Source: JBJXFY01 sp046155815 (GTDB lineage Bacteria > Verrucomicrobiota > Verrucomicrobiia > Limisphaerales > CAIMTB01). Taken from it: a stretch of DNA of 19,647 nt. Positions 1 to 7,325 of this stretch are shown in pieces. Position 1 is the first letter of the stretch; the number at the start of each line of letters is the position of its first letter. The stretch is from the NCBI GenBank assembly GCA_046155815.1, contig JBJXFY010000054.1:1-19647 (forward strand). The letters run 5' to 3'. The position numbers and the translations under genes were made by a program. The notes under the pieces were generated by a model. It searched no databases. It was not told where the DNA came from and was given only the letters and a program-made list of their open reading frames with translations.

Positions 1-8
1 CTGACCGT

Positions 9-536
9 GTGAACATCAAGGACACCATCGCGACGATCAACCGGATGCAGGCCGACGGCGTCATCGAACGCTACGCCATCGGCGGCGCGGTGGGTGCGAC
101 GTTCTACCTCGAACCCGTCGCCACGCTCGACGTGGACGTCTTCGTCACGTTCCGGCCGGAGCCGGCGAGCCTCATCGCCAGTCCGCAGCCGCTGTTCGAC
201 TACCTCAAGATCCGGGGCGCCTCGATGGAGGGCGAATACATCGTCGTTGCTGGCTGGCCGGTGCAGTTCCTGCCCGCCTCCGGCCCGCTGCTGGAGGAGG
301 CGCTGGCCGGGGCGGTGGAGCGGGACGTCGCCGGGATGCCCGCCCGCGTGTTCACCGCCGAACACCTCGCCGCCATCGCGCTCCAGACCGGCCGTGCCAA
401 GGACAAGGCCCGCCTGCTCCAGTTCATCGAGGCCGGCGTGCTCGAAGCCGGCCGCTTGCAAGCCATCCTCATCCGGCATGGCCTGCAGGCGGCTTGGCAG
501 CGCTTTGCGAAGCAGTTCCTGAACGACGCGCCATGA
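9..536 (+). CDS. Pol-beta-fold nucleotidyltransferase (AbiEii/MNT-like), 175 aa
   Basis: Predicted nucleotidyltransferase. The N-terminus carries the Pol-beta signature: a GG pair (residues 25-26, in YAIGGAVGATF) followed after about 14 residues by DVD (41-43), which would bind the catalytic metals. A third acidic residue is not obvious; the strand where it is often found reads GWPVQFLPA. The C-terminal half is helical, with a segment around residues 115-135 (FTAEHLAAIALQTGRAKDKA) typical of AbiEii-like and related transferases. The start is a GTG at the window edge. The frame stays open upstream for two more codons, so a longer N-terminus cannot be excluded, but the protein looks complete from here. 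The stop overlaps the next start as ATGA, so the two are probably translated together. The target is unknown. A role as the toxin-like half of a two-gene module is inference from architecture only. Confidence 0.75.
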   Translation: MNIKDTIATINRMQADGVIERYAIGGAVGATFYLEPVATLDVDVFVTFRPEPASLIASPQPLFDYLKIRGASMEGEYIVVAGWPVQFLPASGPLLEEALAGAVERDVAGMPARVFTAEHLAAIALQTGRAKDKARLLQFIEAGVLEAGRLQAILIRHGLQAAWQRFAKQFLNDAP

Positions 537-739
537 ACTTCGACCTCGCCAGAATCCTGCAAGGCAAGCACGAGTTCCGCCAACGCCTCGCCGCTAGGCC
601 CATCGTGGAGAAGCTCGCCCTGCTGGATGCCCTGCGGGAAAGGACCCTGGCCTTCCGCCCGCCGTTGGCGGGGCAGGGACCAGTGGCGCTGCAAGAGGGT
701 GCGACGCCATACCAGGCAGCAGCGAAAGGCGCGAAATGA
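533..739 (+). CDS. small conserved partner of the nucleotidyltransferase, 68 aa
   Basis: Small acidic/basic helical protein beginning MNFDLARILQGKHEFRQRL. Its first 42 residues (to LRERTLAFR) form a plausible two-helix unit and read like a conserved small protein. The last 26 residues are Ala/Gly/Pro-rich and look poorly constrained. The ATG at 533 is chosen because it overlaps the upstream TGA (ATGA, 533-536), a typical coupled start; an in-frame ATG at 494 would lie wholly inside the upstream gene. Size and coupling suggest an antitoxin or binding partner of the upstream nucleotidyltransferase, but no named domain is recognised and the function is inferred only from position. Confidence 0.55.
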   Translation: MNFDLARILQGKHEFRQRLAARPIVEKLALLDALRERTLAFRPPLAGQGPVALQEGATPYQAAAKGAK

Positions 740-890
740 CAACGCTTGGCGCCAGCAGCTCCACCGCGACTTCGAACACGCCCTGGCCGGAACCAGGCTG
801 CCCGAACGGCCGGACTACGAGGCGACGAATCGCTGCCTGATCAAGGCACAATGCGAAATGGCGAAGCAAGCACGGGGGGCTTCCGGTTGA
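735..890 (+). pseudogene. possible gene remnant or small unrecognised ORF
   Basis: This segment reads open in one frame and gives a protein-like sequence (…RQQLHRDFEHALAGTRLPE…RPDYEATNRCLIKAQ…) ending at TGA 888-890. It has no convincing start of its own: the nearest in-frame ATG is at 627, inside the 68-residue gene in another frame. It could be the 3' end of a small gene that lost its start by frameshift, or a chance open frame in GC-rich DNA. Another start, ATG 736, overlaps the preceding stop but gives only 34 low-complexity residues. Called only because the stretch would otherwise be undescribed. Confidence 0.2.
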
Positions 891-896
891 ATGTCC

Positions 897-942
897 GGGA
901 GGACTTTCCATGATGCCGCACTTGCCGATATGTCCGCCCTGA
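897..942 (+). promoter_or_regulatory. strong Shine-Dalgarno with 10-codon leader ORF
   Basis: GGGAGGA at 897-903 is followed, 7 bases after its GGAGG core, by ATG 910. This opens a ten-codon frame (MMPHLPICPP) ending in TGA 940-942. The likely start of the next gene, ATG 930, lies inside this leader in another frame and has no Shine-Dalgarno at a usable distance. Ribosomes ending at 942 could re-initiate 12 bases back at 930. This translational coupling is inferred from spacing only. Confidence 0.3.
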
Positions 943-1364
943 CCATCAGCGCCCGCGCGATGGGACAGCGCCAACCGCTCGTGCCGGACTGGCAACTGCC
1001 CTGGCCGCCAGACGAACACGGCGGTGGCGAGCCGCTCACGTTGCGCCAGGTCATCACGCGCGTCGTGCTCCAGGAGGTCGAGTCGTTCCAGCGACGGCAG
1101 GATGTGCGCCGCTTCGTGCGCATCCTCACCGAACGCCAGATTGAGGAGGGTTTGACGAAAGGCCGCGTGGATTCCGGCGGGCGCGAACTGCATCAGGTGG
1201 TGGATGCCGAAGCCGCCGTCGCCACGGCGCTACAGGCTTTCGAGGACGGCATCTATCTGGTGATTCTCGACGGAGAGGAACAGCGCGAACTCGACCGCGA
1301 GGTGCATTTGCGGCCGGACAGCCATCTCGTTTTCATCCGCCTCGTCATGCTGGCGGGCGCCTGA
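930..1364 (+). CDS. uncharacterised 144-aa protein upstream of the DUF4132 gene
   Basis: No family is recognised by name. After an N-terminus that looks like a short binding segment (MSALTISARAMGQRQPLVPD, then a Trp/Pro-rich WQLPWPP) comes a compact alpha/beta unit: TLRQVITRVVLQEVESF, a charged helix, then GGRELHQVVDAEAAVATALQ, FEDGIYLVILDGEEQRELD and a final strand SHLVFIRLVMLAG. The even composition and clear helix/strand alternation indicate a real, structured protein. It ends 29 bases before the DUF4132 gene, so co-transcription is likely. The start is uncertain: ATG 891 in the same frame would add 13 residues (MSGRTFHDAALAD) but has only a distant G-run upstream. ATG 930 is preferred because the sequence from there looks more regular and because the leader ORF could feed it. 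It may be an accessory partner of the large protein; this is inference. Confidence 0.7.
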   Translation: MSALTISARAMGQRQPLVPDWQLPWPPDEHGGGEPLTLRQVITRVVLQEVESFQRRQDVRRFVRILTERQIEEGLTKGRVDSGGRELHQVVDAEAAVATALQAFEDGIYLVILDGEEQRELDREVHLRPDSHLVFIRLVMLAGA

Positions 1365-1393
1365 CTCAAGAAACTACGACCAGGGAGAAACAC

Positions 1394-4300
1394 ATGCTCA
1401 ACCTCGAACAAGCCCAGGCTGAACTCAAAAAGCTGGAGAACAAACAGTGGGTCGAAATCCGCGTGGCGTCAGTCGCGAGCATGTCCGAAGCGATGCGCGG
1501 CACCGCGCGGATGTTGCTCGGTCAGGAAGATGCTCCGGGGTTGCTGGCCGCATCCGAACAGGCGCGGGCAACCCAGAAAATTCTGGGGACGTTCTCCTCC
1601 ATGAATGCCGCCGCGCGGCTCAAGTTCTTCGAGGCGTTCTTCCCCGGCCTGGCCGCGACGGTGGAGCGCGGGTGGCAGTTGCTCGATCGGCTGCCGTATC
1701 AGGCGGGCTGGGGCCGCAAGCCGTTCCGCGCGCCGGGACATCCCGATGCTCTGCTCATACGGCGGGTGAACTGGGTTTCGAAATTGGTCAGCGTCGTGGG
1801 GCCGTATCAGCAGGGAGTGACATGGTTCGCCGCGTGGGCGCCGCACCTCGCGCAGTACACGGCGGCGGGCACGCTGGGCATCCTGCTCGCAGCGTCCATT
1901 GATGCGGGAGGTGACGAGGGCGATGAAGTCTTCGAAACGCTTTGCGCCTCCGCGCGTGGTGAACACGCCATCGGCGCGATGGGCCGGCACGTCACGCGCG
2001 CCTTGCTCTCGGCGGCGCGGCCCGACGGTTGGGAATTCGTGGAGAAGCTCCTCCTGGCCGCGCAACGCGAGGAGGGCTTGCGGCAGACGATTCTCGAAAG
2101 CGTGGATGAGGCGCATCCCGAAGCCTTCCGCCGGATGCTGCGGCTGATTCTTGAACACGATCTCGCCCGCTTCAGTGCCACCGTACGCGCGTTTGATGTG
2201 TGGCTTGGCTACCAGTGGGATGCCGTGAGCGCAGGGGTGGTGAACGCGACCATCGAGAGGATGCTCGTCTATCTCGAAGATCCGGCGGCGCGCGAGGCCG
2301 CCACCGGGGGCAAGGACGCCGAGCAGGCTTACCTCGCGCTGTGGACGATGGCTTTCGACGACGCGCCCGCTGCGGTCGCCCCGGCGGCAGAACTTCTCCG
2401 GCACTCCAAGGCGGAACATCGTTTCGTCGCGGCGCACCTGCTCGACCAGTTGCAGCTCATCGCCGCACACGAAAAGCTGCTGCCTGCACTGGACGACGCT
2501 GACTTGCGTGTGACAACCCGTGCGATGAAGACGTTCCAGCACGAGGCCGACGAGCGTCTCAAGAGCGCGGATTTGTTCGAGCGGCTGGAACGATTGCTGC
2601 CCCGCTATCCGGACAAGGCGACGAAATTGAAGCCCATTGTCTGGCCGTGGACGGCGTTCAACGTCTCGAAAGAATCCATCGCCGACACGTTGCCCGGCAA
2701 CCTCGGCCTGCGTCCGCCCACACGCCTCATCCCGCACCTGCCGCGCATGGGCGTTCACCGCCGCGCGAGCGTGGTCGGAATGCTCGCCGCGCAGCAACGG
2801 TGGGACACGGCCACGCGCGACACGTTGTTCGCGCTGGTCGGCGACCCGAGCCGGCAGGTGCGTGAGGCGGCGTTGCTCGGCCTGGCGAAATGCAAAATCA
2901 CCGGGTTGGAAGCCGTCGCGATGGAAAAGCTGCTCGACCGCAAGAGCAGCGACCTGCGGCGCGGGGTGCTCACGCTGCTGTCGCTTCAGCCGGACGCCGA
3001 CGCCCTCGCCAGCGCCGACCGGTTGCTCCCGGCGAAAAGCCAGCCACAACGGCTCGCCGGTCTCGAATTGCTGCGCGAACTGGTGGAGGAACAGCGCGTG
3101 GCCGATGCCGCCCGCGCCCGCGCGGAGCAGTATCGCGCCGCGCATCCGACGTTGAGCGATGCGGAGCGGCGGCAACTCGATGCCGTGCTGTCCGCGCGCG
3201 GCGACGCGGCGACGCTCGACAACGCGCTCGGACTGGTTCGCCACGAAGACCGCACCTGGCCGGCGGCACCGGTAGCGCGCGGCGTGCAGTTTCATTCTCC
3301 GGCAGCGCGGCGCATCGTTGCGACGCTTGATGAAATGCTGAAGGCCAGAGCGCAGGAGATGGTGACCTTCAAGAACGCCGCCGGGGAGGATTGGAAAGGC
3401 CTGCTGTCTGACCTTACTTACGGCTTTCCGCATCCCGACACGAAGAAGTCTCCGGCCGAAGACCGGCAGCACCTGCCGTTGGCCGAAGTGTGGGAGCACT
3501 GGTGGCAGACACGCGGCCCGGAGTTGCGGGACGCAGATGGCATGGAACTGGTGCGTGCCATCGTGCGGTATGACTTTGCGATCGATCCGTATCGCGGGCC
3601 GGGGGAGATGCTAAAGGCGTTCCCGGACGTCGTTGCGAAGGTGTTCGGCGAAGTTCCCGACAAAACCGAGTGCGACCGCTGGAAGGTGCGGAACCTCTTG
3701 TCATGGCTGTTGCGGCTGCATCCGCCCGCTGGGGCCGTGGATTTCATCTTGGACGCGGCCGAGAGCGCACTGGCGCTGGTACCGACATCGGACTTGCTCC
3801 TCACCGAAGCCGAAGCGGAGGGCGTTGTTGAGGCCAACAGTCCGCTAAAGGAACTGGTGAACTACGACCCGCAGGGTTTGCTGAGGCGCTTGGCAGGACT
3901 CGAAGCGAAGGCGCGCTGGCGCGCGAAAGAATCGCCATTCGCCGTCTGGCTCCAAGTGGCCTACGCCATCATTCAAAATGCTCCGCAACTCTGGACTCCG
4001 GCTCATTACGCACGTCACTGGCGGTTGCATCGCTGGATGGATGAACCAGTGCGCTCTCAGGATTCAGGCGGCGGTGACGGCGCGCCTCCCATCAAGCGAT
4101 GCCTTCAGCGCGACCGCGCCAACCTTGTCTATCTCGCTCAGGCCCACCAGGCCGGCAGCGCGACCGACGCGGACATCGTGGAGCAGCTCCTCGGCCCTCG
4201 CGCGGGTTCCGGCTACTGGAGTTTTCAATTCAGCGACCTCGGCGAGATGACGCGGCGCAAAATCCAGCCCGTCTATGCGCCGTTCGATTTTATTCGCCCG

Positions 4301-6436
4301 CTCGCGGACCAATGTCGCCGCCGCGTCCTGGAAGTGGAATTGACCCGCGGCGACAATCCGACCGTGGCCACTCCCGCCGCGTTGAGCCTGCGTTCTGTCT
4401 GGAGCATCGACGACTTGATAGCGATTCTGCGCGCGCTGGGGCAAGGCCAGTTTGTTCGCGGAGGCGGACAGGACAATCAAAACAAGGAAACCGTCTTCAG
4501 CCATCTGGTGCGCTGCTGCTTTCCGCGCGAAGGCGAGACGTCCGCCGACTTCAAGGCCAAGGCGCTCGCGGCGAAACTTTCCGAAGACCGCCTGGTGGAA
4601 CTCGCCGTCTATGCGCCGCAGTGGGCCGCGCACGCCGAGCACGCGCTGGGCTGGAAGGGGTTGACGGAAGCCGTGTGGTGGATTCACGCGCACACCAAGG
4701 GCACTGACTGGTCGGTGGACAACGAAATCCGCGAATTGTGGCAAGCCGACCTGAGCAGCCGCACCGCGCTGAGTGCCGCCGATCTGCTGGAAGGCGCGGT
4801 GGACGTGGCGTGGTTTCTCCGTGTGTTCGAGGCGCTGGGCGACAAGCGTTGGAGTCGGGTCGATGAGGCCGCCAAGTTCGCCTCGACCGGCGCGGGCCAC
4901 GCGCGGGCGCGACTGTTCGCCGACGCGATGTTGGGCAAGGCGAAGAAGAAGGAACTCGTGCAACGCATCCGGCAGAAGCGTTATCAAGACGCCGTTCGCG
5001 CACTCGGCCTGTTGCCGCTGGCCAAGGCCAAGGCGCGCGAGGCGGACCTGCTCGAACGCTACAAGGTGATTCAGGAGTTCCGGCGCGGGAGCAAACAGTT
5101 CGGCTCGCAACGGCAGGCCAGCGAGAAACGCGCGGCGCAAATCGGCCAGCAAAACCTCGCGCGCACCGCCGGCTTCGCGGACCCCATCCGGCTCGAATGG
5201 GCGATGGAGGCCAAGGCCGTCGAAGACCTTGCGGACGGACCTATCGAAGTCGCCGTCGAAGGTGTCAAGCTTTCGCTCGGCATCGACCCGTGGGGCGAGG
5301 TCGAGTTGAGCGTGACGCGCGACGGCAAGGTGCTGGCCGACATTCCGGCGAAGCTCAAGAAGCATCCCAAGGTCGCTGCGCTGCGCGAGCGCAAGGTCGA
5401 GTTGAAGCGGCAGGCGTCGCGCATCCGGCCATCGCTGGAGCAGTTCATGGTGCGCGGCGACGAATTCACCGGCGCGGAACTGCGCGAGTTGATGGAGCAT
5501 CCATTGCTCCGTCCGATGCTGGCGAACCTCGTCCTCATTGGCGAGGGCATCGCGGGCTATCCGGTGTATGGCGGCAAGGCGCTCGAAGATCATCGCGGCG
5601 AAGTCGAGGCGGTGAAGGCTGGGGAGAAGCTCCGCATCGCGCATCCTCACGACCTTTTGCCCGCCACGACGTGGCATCGCTGGCAGAAGGATTGTTTCGC
5701 TCGCGAGCGCATCCAACCGTTCAAGCAGGTCTTTCGCGAGTTCTATCCGTTGACCGCCGCCGAGAAACTGGAGGGCACGCAGACGCGCCGTTACGCCGGC
5801 CATCAGGTGCAGCCGCGCCAGGCGCTGGCGTTGCTGGGCGGACGCGGCTGGGTGCATCATCCGGAGGAAGGCGTGCGCAAAGTCTTCCACGACGCCGGAC
5901 TGGTGGCGTGGCTGCATTTCCAGGAAAGCTTCTTCACACCCGCTGAAGTCGAGGGTCTGACCCTGGAAGGCGTGTGTTTCACCAAGCGTGGCGAGCATGA
6001 GGTGCTCAAGCTCACGAGCCTGCCGGCGCGCCTGTTCAGCGAAACGATGCGCGACCTCGACCTCGTGGTGAGCGTGGCCCATCGCGGCGGCGTGGACCCG
6101 GAGGCCAGCGCCAGCACCGTCGAGATGCGCGCGGTGCTCGTCGAGGAAAGCTGCCGCCTGCTCAAGCTGGGCAACGTGCAGGTGAAGGACCGCTACGCCC
6201 TGGTGAAAGGCAAACTGGGCGAGTACAGCGTCCACCTCGGGAGCGCCGTGACGCGAAAGATGCCGGGCGAGACCCTGTTCATCGTGCCCGTCCACAGCCA
6301 GCATCGCGGGCGGCTCTTCCTGCCGTTTGCCGACGACGACCCGCGCACGGCGGAAGTGATGAGCAAGGTGCTGCTGCTCGCCCGCGACCGGGAGATCAAA
6401 GACCCGGGCATACTGGACCAGATTCGGGGGCGATAG
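1394..6436 (+). CDS. DUF4132-family giant protein with HEAT-like repeats and C-terminal DUF7737-type domain, 1680 aa
   Basis: Very large, apparently cytoplasmic protein with no signal peptide or membrane segment. The start is firm: GGGAG at 1383-1387 lies 6 bases before the ATG. Residues about 180-600 are alpha-helical with HEAT-like units (for example VREAALLGLAKCKITGLEAV near 490). The middle matches the DUF5724-like body of this family. Residues about 1260-1500 carry the DUF4132 region (DPIRLEWAMEAKAVEDLADG; EFTGAELRELMEHPLLRPML; GYPVYGGKALEDH; RIAHPHDLLPATTWHRWQKD). The end, about 1560-1675, matches the C-terminal domain now named DUF7737 (VSVAHRGGVDPEASASTVEM; LFIVPVHSQHRGRLFLPF). Family knowledge: E. 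coli YehI belongs here and lies in a cluster with MoxR-AAA, VWA and SWIM zinc-finger genes; the molecular function is unknown. Here those partners are absent and an RNA-repair pair follows after 31 bases. No catalytic motif is evident. The domain assignment is from recognised sequence and was not searched. Confidence 0.88.
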   Translation: MLNLEQAQAELKKLENKQWVEIRVASVASMSEAMRGTARMLLGQEDAPGLLAASEQARATQKILGTFSSMNAAARLKFFEAFFPGLAATVERGWQLLDRLPYQAGWGRKPFRAPGHPDALLIRRVNWVSKLVSVVGPYQQGVTWFAAWAPHLAQYTAAGTLGILLAASIDAGGDEGDEVFETLCASARGEHAIGAMGRHVTRALLSAARPDGWEFVEKLLLAAQREEGLRQTILESVDEAHPEAFRRMLRLILEHDLARFSATVRAFDVWLGYQWDAVSAGVVNATIERMLVYLEDPAAREAATGGKDAEQAYLALWTMAFDDAPAAVAPAAELLRHSKAEHRFVAAHLLDQLQLIAAHEKLLPALDDADLRVTTRAMKTFQHEADERLKSADLFERLERLLPRYPDKATKLKPIVWPWTAFNVSKESIADTLPGNLGLRPPTRLIPHLPRMGVHRRASVVGMLAAQQRWDTATRDTLFALVGDPSRQVREAALLGLAKCKITGLEAVAMEKLLDRKSSDLRRGVLTLLSLQPDADALASADRLLPAKSQPQRLAGLELLRELVEEQRVADAARARAEQYRAAHPTLSDAERRQLDAVLSARGDAATLDNALGLVRHEDRTWPAAPVARGVQFHSPAARRIVATLDEMLKARAQEMVTFKNAAGEDWKGLLSDLTYGFPHPDTKKSPAEDRQHLPLAEVWEHWWQTRGPELRDADGMELVRAIVRYDFAIDPYRGPGEMLKAFPDVVAKVFGEVPDKTECDRWKVRNLLSWLLRLHPPAGAVDFILDAAESALALVPTSDLLLTEAEAEGVVEANSPLKELVNYDPQGLLRRLAGLEAKARWRAKESPFAVWLQVAYAIIQNAPQLWTPAHYARHWRLHRWMDEPVRSQDSGGGDGAPPIKRCLQRDRANLVYLAQAHQAGSATDADIVEQLLGPRAGSGYWSFQFSDLGEMTRRKIQPVYAPFDFIRPLADQCRRRVLEVELTRGDNPTVATPAALSLRSVWSIDDLIAILRALGQGQFVRGGGQDNQNKETVFSHLVRCCFPREGETSADFKAKALAAKLSEDRLVELAVYAPQWAAHAEHALGWKGLTEAVWWIHAHTKGTDWSVDNEIRELWQADLSSRTALSAADLLEGAVDVAWFLRVFEALGDKRWSRVDEAAKFASTGAGHARARLFADAMLGKAKKKELVQRIRQKRYQDAVRALGLLPLAKAKAREADLLERYKVIQEFRRGSKQFGSQRQASEKRAAQIGQQNLARTAGFADPIRLEWAMEAKAVEDLADGPIEVAVEGVKLSLGIDPWGEVELSVTRDGKVLADIPAKLKKHPKVAALRERKVELKRQASRIRPSLEQFMVRGDEFTGAELRELMEHPLLRPMLANLVLIGEGIAGYPVYGGKALEDHRGEVEAVKAGEKLRIAHPHDLLPATTWHRWQKDCFARERIQPFKQVFREFYPLTAAEKLEGTQTRRYAGHQVQPRQALALLGGRGWVHHPEEGVRKVFHDAGLVAWLHFQESFFTPAEVEGLTLEGVCFTKRGEHEVLKLTSLPARLFSETMRDLDLVVSVAHRGGVDPEASASTVEMRAVLVEESCRLLKLGNVQVKDRYALVKGKLGEYSVHLGSAVTRKMPGETLFIVPVHSQHRGRLFLPFADDDPRTAEVMSKVLLLARDREIKDPGILDQIRGR

Positions 6437-6467
6437 CGTCGCCGCCACGGTCACTGTCTTTTTTGAG

Positions 6468-7325
6468 ATGATGGTCACGCCCCGCCTGCACCGCATCGTC
6501 GCGGCCCAGCCGTATCCGCTGCTCTTCGCCACGATCAGCGGGGCGCATCTCTACGGGTTCCCGTCGCCGGACTCGGACTTTGACCTGCGCGGGGTGCATG
6601 TGCTGCCATTGGAGCGCATCGTCGGGCTGGAGGTCCGCGACGAGACGGTGGAGGACAGCCGGGTGATCGAGGGGCTGGAGATGGACATCGTGTCGCATGA
6701 CGCACGGAAGTTCTTCGGCCTGCTGCTGAAGAAGAACGGTTACGTGCTGGAGCAGCTTTTCTCGCCGCTCATCGTCCACGCCACGCCGGAGCACGCGGAG
6801 CTGAAGGGTGCGTGCCGCACGGGCCTGATCACGCGGCACCATTCCCACCACTACTTCGGGTTCGCCGAGACGCAGTGGAAGCTGTTTCTCAAGGAATCAC
6901 CGCGCCGGGTGAAGCCGCTGCTCTACGTGTACCGCGTGTTGCTCTCCGGCATCCACCTCATGCGCACGGGGGAGGTGGAGGCGAACCTCGTCACGCTCAA
7001 CGAGGAGTTCCGCCTGCCCCACCTCGGCGAACTGGTGGAGCGGAAGACCAGGGGCGAGAACACCACGCTGGCCGAAGCGGACCTCACGTTTCACGAGGCG
7101 GAATACCAGCGCCTGCGCGGCGAGCTGCGGGCCGCCTACGAGGCAAGCCGGCTGCCGGAGCTGCCGGATGAGGCGACCCGCGCGGCGCTGAACGACCTGC
7201 TGGTCCGCGTCAGGTTGGCGCACCGTGTCCGCTCGGCGAGCTTTCCCGTGGAGCCCGGTTCTCCCTGCATCCCCAGCCGACGAGCGAACCAGATGCCCGC
7301 GGAGGAAGGAGCTGTTCACGGCTGA
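6468..7325 (+). CDS. rlaP: RlaP-type nucleotidyltransferase (RNA repair, Pol-beta fold; COG3541/YcgL-like), 285 aa
   Basis: Predicted nucleotidyltransferase of the RNA-ligase-associated Pol-beta family (Pfam RlaP, COG3541). The signature is GAHLYGFPSPDSDFD at residues 25-39: the first metal-binding pair is D37/D39. The usual GS before the helix is GA here (G25-A26). HHSHHYFGFAETQWK near residue 124 and KPLLYVYRVLLSGIHLM near 145 are the conserved helical core. Family knowledge: RlaP genes sit beside RNA ligases and Pnkp and are proposed to rebuild RNA 3' ends by adding nucleotides. The next gene here is Pnkp, overlapping by one base (TGATG), which supports that role. Two adjacent ATGs (6468, 6471) are possible starts, with only a weak GAG upstream. 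The last 40 or so residues, after LLVRVRLAHRV, are Pro/Ser/Arg-rich and look like added, unconstrained sequence. The exact substrate is unknown. Confidence 0.82.
   Translation: MMVTPRLHRIVAAQPYPLLFATISGAHLYGFPSPDSDFDLRGVHVLPLERIVGLEVRDETVEDSRVIEGLEMDIVSHDARKFFGLLLKKNGYVLEQLFSPLIVHATPEHAELKGACRTGLITRHHSHHYFGFAETQWKLFLKESPRRVKPLLYVYRVLLSGIHLMRTGEVEANLVTLNEEFRLPHLGELVERKTRGENTTLAEADLTFHEAEYQRLRGELRAAYEASRLPELPDEATRAALNDLLVRVRLAHRVRSASFPVEPGSPCIPSRRANQMPAEEGAVHG

Noticed and set aside
1469..3499. Long minus-strand open frame (676 codons) opposite the DUF4132 gene
   Set aside because: It is Arg/Gln/His-rich with no domain and mirrors the third-position GC bias of the true gene on the plus strand.
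4064..6532. Minus-strand open frame of 822 codons opposite the 3' half of the DUF4132 gene
   Set aside because: Composition is typical of an antisense shadow (His/Leu/Arg/Ala), with no recognisable motif, while the plus strand encodes conserved DUF4132/DUF7737 sequence.
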